A stretch of 64,000 bases of DNA from Bacillota bacterium (GTDB taxonomy: Bacteria; Bacillota; Clostridia; Acetivibrionales; DTU013), in assembly GCA_023433505.1 (NCBI GenBank), contig JAEZCO010000030.1, forward strand, positions 1 to 64,000. The letters are read 5' to 3'. The position numbers and the translations under genes are program-made. Below are positions 62,957-64,000 of this stretch, piece after piece. A model generated the notes under the pieces. The model saw nothing but the letters and a program-made list of their open reading frames with translations. It did no database searches and was not told where the DNA came from. Numbering within the stretch: position 1 is the stretch's first letter; each line of letters begins with the position of its first letter.

Positions 62957-64000
62957 ATGTATAAGCTGATGATTGTGGATGATAATCCGTGGATTAGAGA
63001 GGACCTTTCAACAATTTTAGATTGGCAGGGCATGGGGATAAGTATTGTCTGTACTTGCGCCAACGGAAAACAGGCTCTTCAGAAAATCATGGAATGGAGT
63101 CCCGATATTGTTTTAACCGACATCGCTATGCCGGTAATGAATGGAATTGAACTGGCCGAGGCTGTCAAAAACGATATGCCTGACGTCAAAGTGATCTTCA
63201 TGAGCTCCTATAACGAATTTGAATTTGCAAAATCCGCTATAGATCTGGATATCTATGGATATGTATTAAAGCCCATAGAGCCCGGGCAGCTTCAACAGGT
63301 TATCAAAAAGGTATTGGATGTATGCTCCGAAGAATACATGCTGCAGAGCGATATATCCGAAATGAAAAAACAACTGAATGATTCATTGCCGTTATTGCAG
63401 GAGCAGTTCTTAAAGGAACTGCTCTTTGGAATGTTCGTTGAACACGAAGATATTGTGAAGAGAACACAATATTTAAAGTTTCAGCTTGGGGAAGTTTGCA
63501 GCATCGTTGTCATAACCGTGGAAATAAATGAATATGAAAATCTTATCAGGGATAAGAGCATAGAGGATAATTATTATATAATATATTCCATGAAAAAGCT
63601 CATTCATTCATATAATACGGATAGCCTGCGAATATTTACAACACAAACCTCTGTTAAGGAGATTTCTGCGATCCTGTTTTTTACTTCACCGGATTGTAAT
63701 GGCGAGGATAGGGAAGTTCTGGATATCGCCGTGGACATAAGGGAAGATATATTCCAGAAGCTTGGTATCAGTACGACTTTAGGAATAAGTAACATGATGG
63801 CCGATTTCATTGATATCCCGAAATTGTATCAACAGTCGGTAAAAGCCATCAACACAAGGTTTTACGGAGATGGGACACAAATTATAAATTATAAGGAAAT
63901 CGCCCTGATCCAGGAAGAGCTTCTGGATGGGGAAATTGACATGCAGTTTTTATATAAAACGCTAAAAGAATTGATTTCATATGGAAGCGAAGGTGAAATC
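62957..64000 (+). CDS. Response regulator, YesN-like, 3' end outside window
   Basis: The first 348 residues of a regulator that runs off the window. The receiver domain (1-120) has D55 in LTDIAMPVMNG and the switch lysine in VLKPIEPG. The following region resembles the middle part of YesN-type regulators. An AraC-type DNA-binding end is expected beyond 64000. GGGGAG lies just before ATG 62957. It is the start of another carbohydrate-sensing two-component system, next to the secreted beta-helix protein. Confidence 0.9.
   Translation, partial: MYKLMIVDDNPWIREDLSTILDWQGMGISIVCTCANGKQALQKIMEWSPDIVLTDIAMPVMNGIELAEAVKNDMPDVKVIFMSSYNEFEFAKSAIDLDIYGYVLKPIEPGQLQQVIKKVLDVCSEEYMLQSDISEMKKQLNDSLPLLQEQFLKELLFGMFVEHEDIVKRTQYLKFQLGEVCSIVVITVEINEYENLIRDKSIEDNYYIIYSMKKLIHSYNTDSLRIFTTQTSVKEISAILFFTSPDCNGEDREVLDIAVDIREDIFQKLGISTTLGISNMMADFIDIPKLYQQSVKAINTRFYGDGTQIINYKEIALIQEELLDGEIDMQFLYKTLKELISYGSEGEI

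Noticed and set aside
1..64000. CRISPR arrays, tRNA and rRNA genes, prophage
   Set aside because: No regularly spaced direct repeats, no tRNA-like cloverleaf with CCA-type ends, no rRNA segments and no phage structural genes were noticed by eye.

Overview
The window reads as chromosome of an anaerobic, Gram-positive clostridial bacterium (Firmicutes, Clostridia); I would not name a genus. Supporting signs are S-layer-homology (SLH) anchored surface proteins, Lpl/Ytc-type sugar ABC transporters with YesM/YesN two-component regulators, an arginyl-tRNA synthetase behind a T-box leader, three metabolite or metal riboswitches, a citrate lyase operon and corrinoid-linked methyltransferase families. 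No rRNA, tRNA, CRISPR array or intact insertion sequence was seen.

Region 1 (1-14.8 kb): the C-terminal end of an SLH protein, an amidohydrolase, then a carbohydrate locus. The locus has two LplB/LplC-like permeases, a large lipoprotein binding protein, a YesM-like histidine kinase with a YesN-like AraC regulator, a ceramidase-like hydrolase, two coupled amidohydrolase-fold proteins (one without its metal ligands) and a GH20 hexosaminidase. Region 2 (14.9-22 kb): a cobalamin riboswitch with terminator, a frame-disrupted YezD/DUF2292 small ORF, a 1487-residue SLH-anchored protein with an alpha-toroid plus DUF4430 (transcobalamin-like) architecture, and an MtmB-family methylamine methyltransferase with leucine where pyrrolysine is expected. 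Together these suggest a corrinoid capture and use island.

Region 3 (22-29 kb): a guanine-class purine riboswitch in front of a BMP/Nup nucleoside ABC transporter and adenine deaminase, a purine salvage unit. Region 4 (29-37 kb): a yybP-ykoY (manganese) riboswitch in front of a P-type cation ATPase, the T-box-controlled argS on the other strand, an MFS transporter, and a RelB/DinJ-like antitoxin next to a zeta-toxin-like kinase. Region 5 (37-44 kb): a five-gene dipeptide/nickel-type ABC transporter followed by an AraC regulator.

Region 6 (44-55 kb, minus strand): aconitase, NADP-isocitrate dehydrogenase, citC-citD-citE-citF-citX-citG and an XRE-cupin regulator, with a divergent LysR gene at the head. 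It puts both fates of citrate, oxidation to 2-oxoglutarate and cleavage to acetate plus oxaloacetate, in one block. Small palindromic repeats lie inside and beyond it. Region 7 (55-64 kb): remnants of a glycyl radical enzyme, a second AraC paralogue, two UroD/MtaA-superfamily proteins, then a secreted beta-helix protein with two discoidin domains and the start of another YesN-like response regulator that runs off the window.
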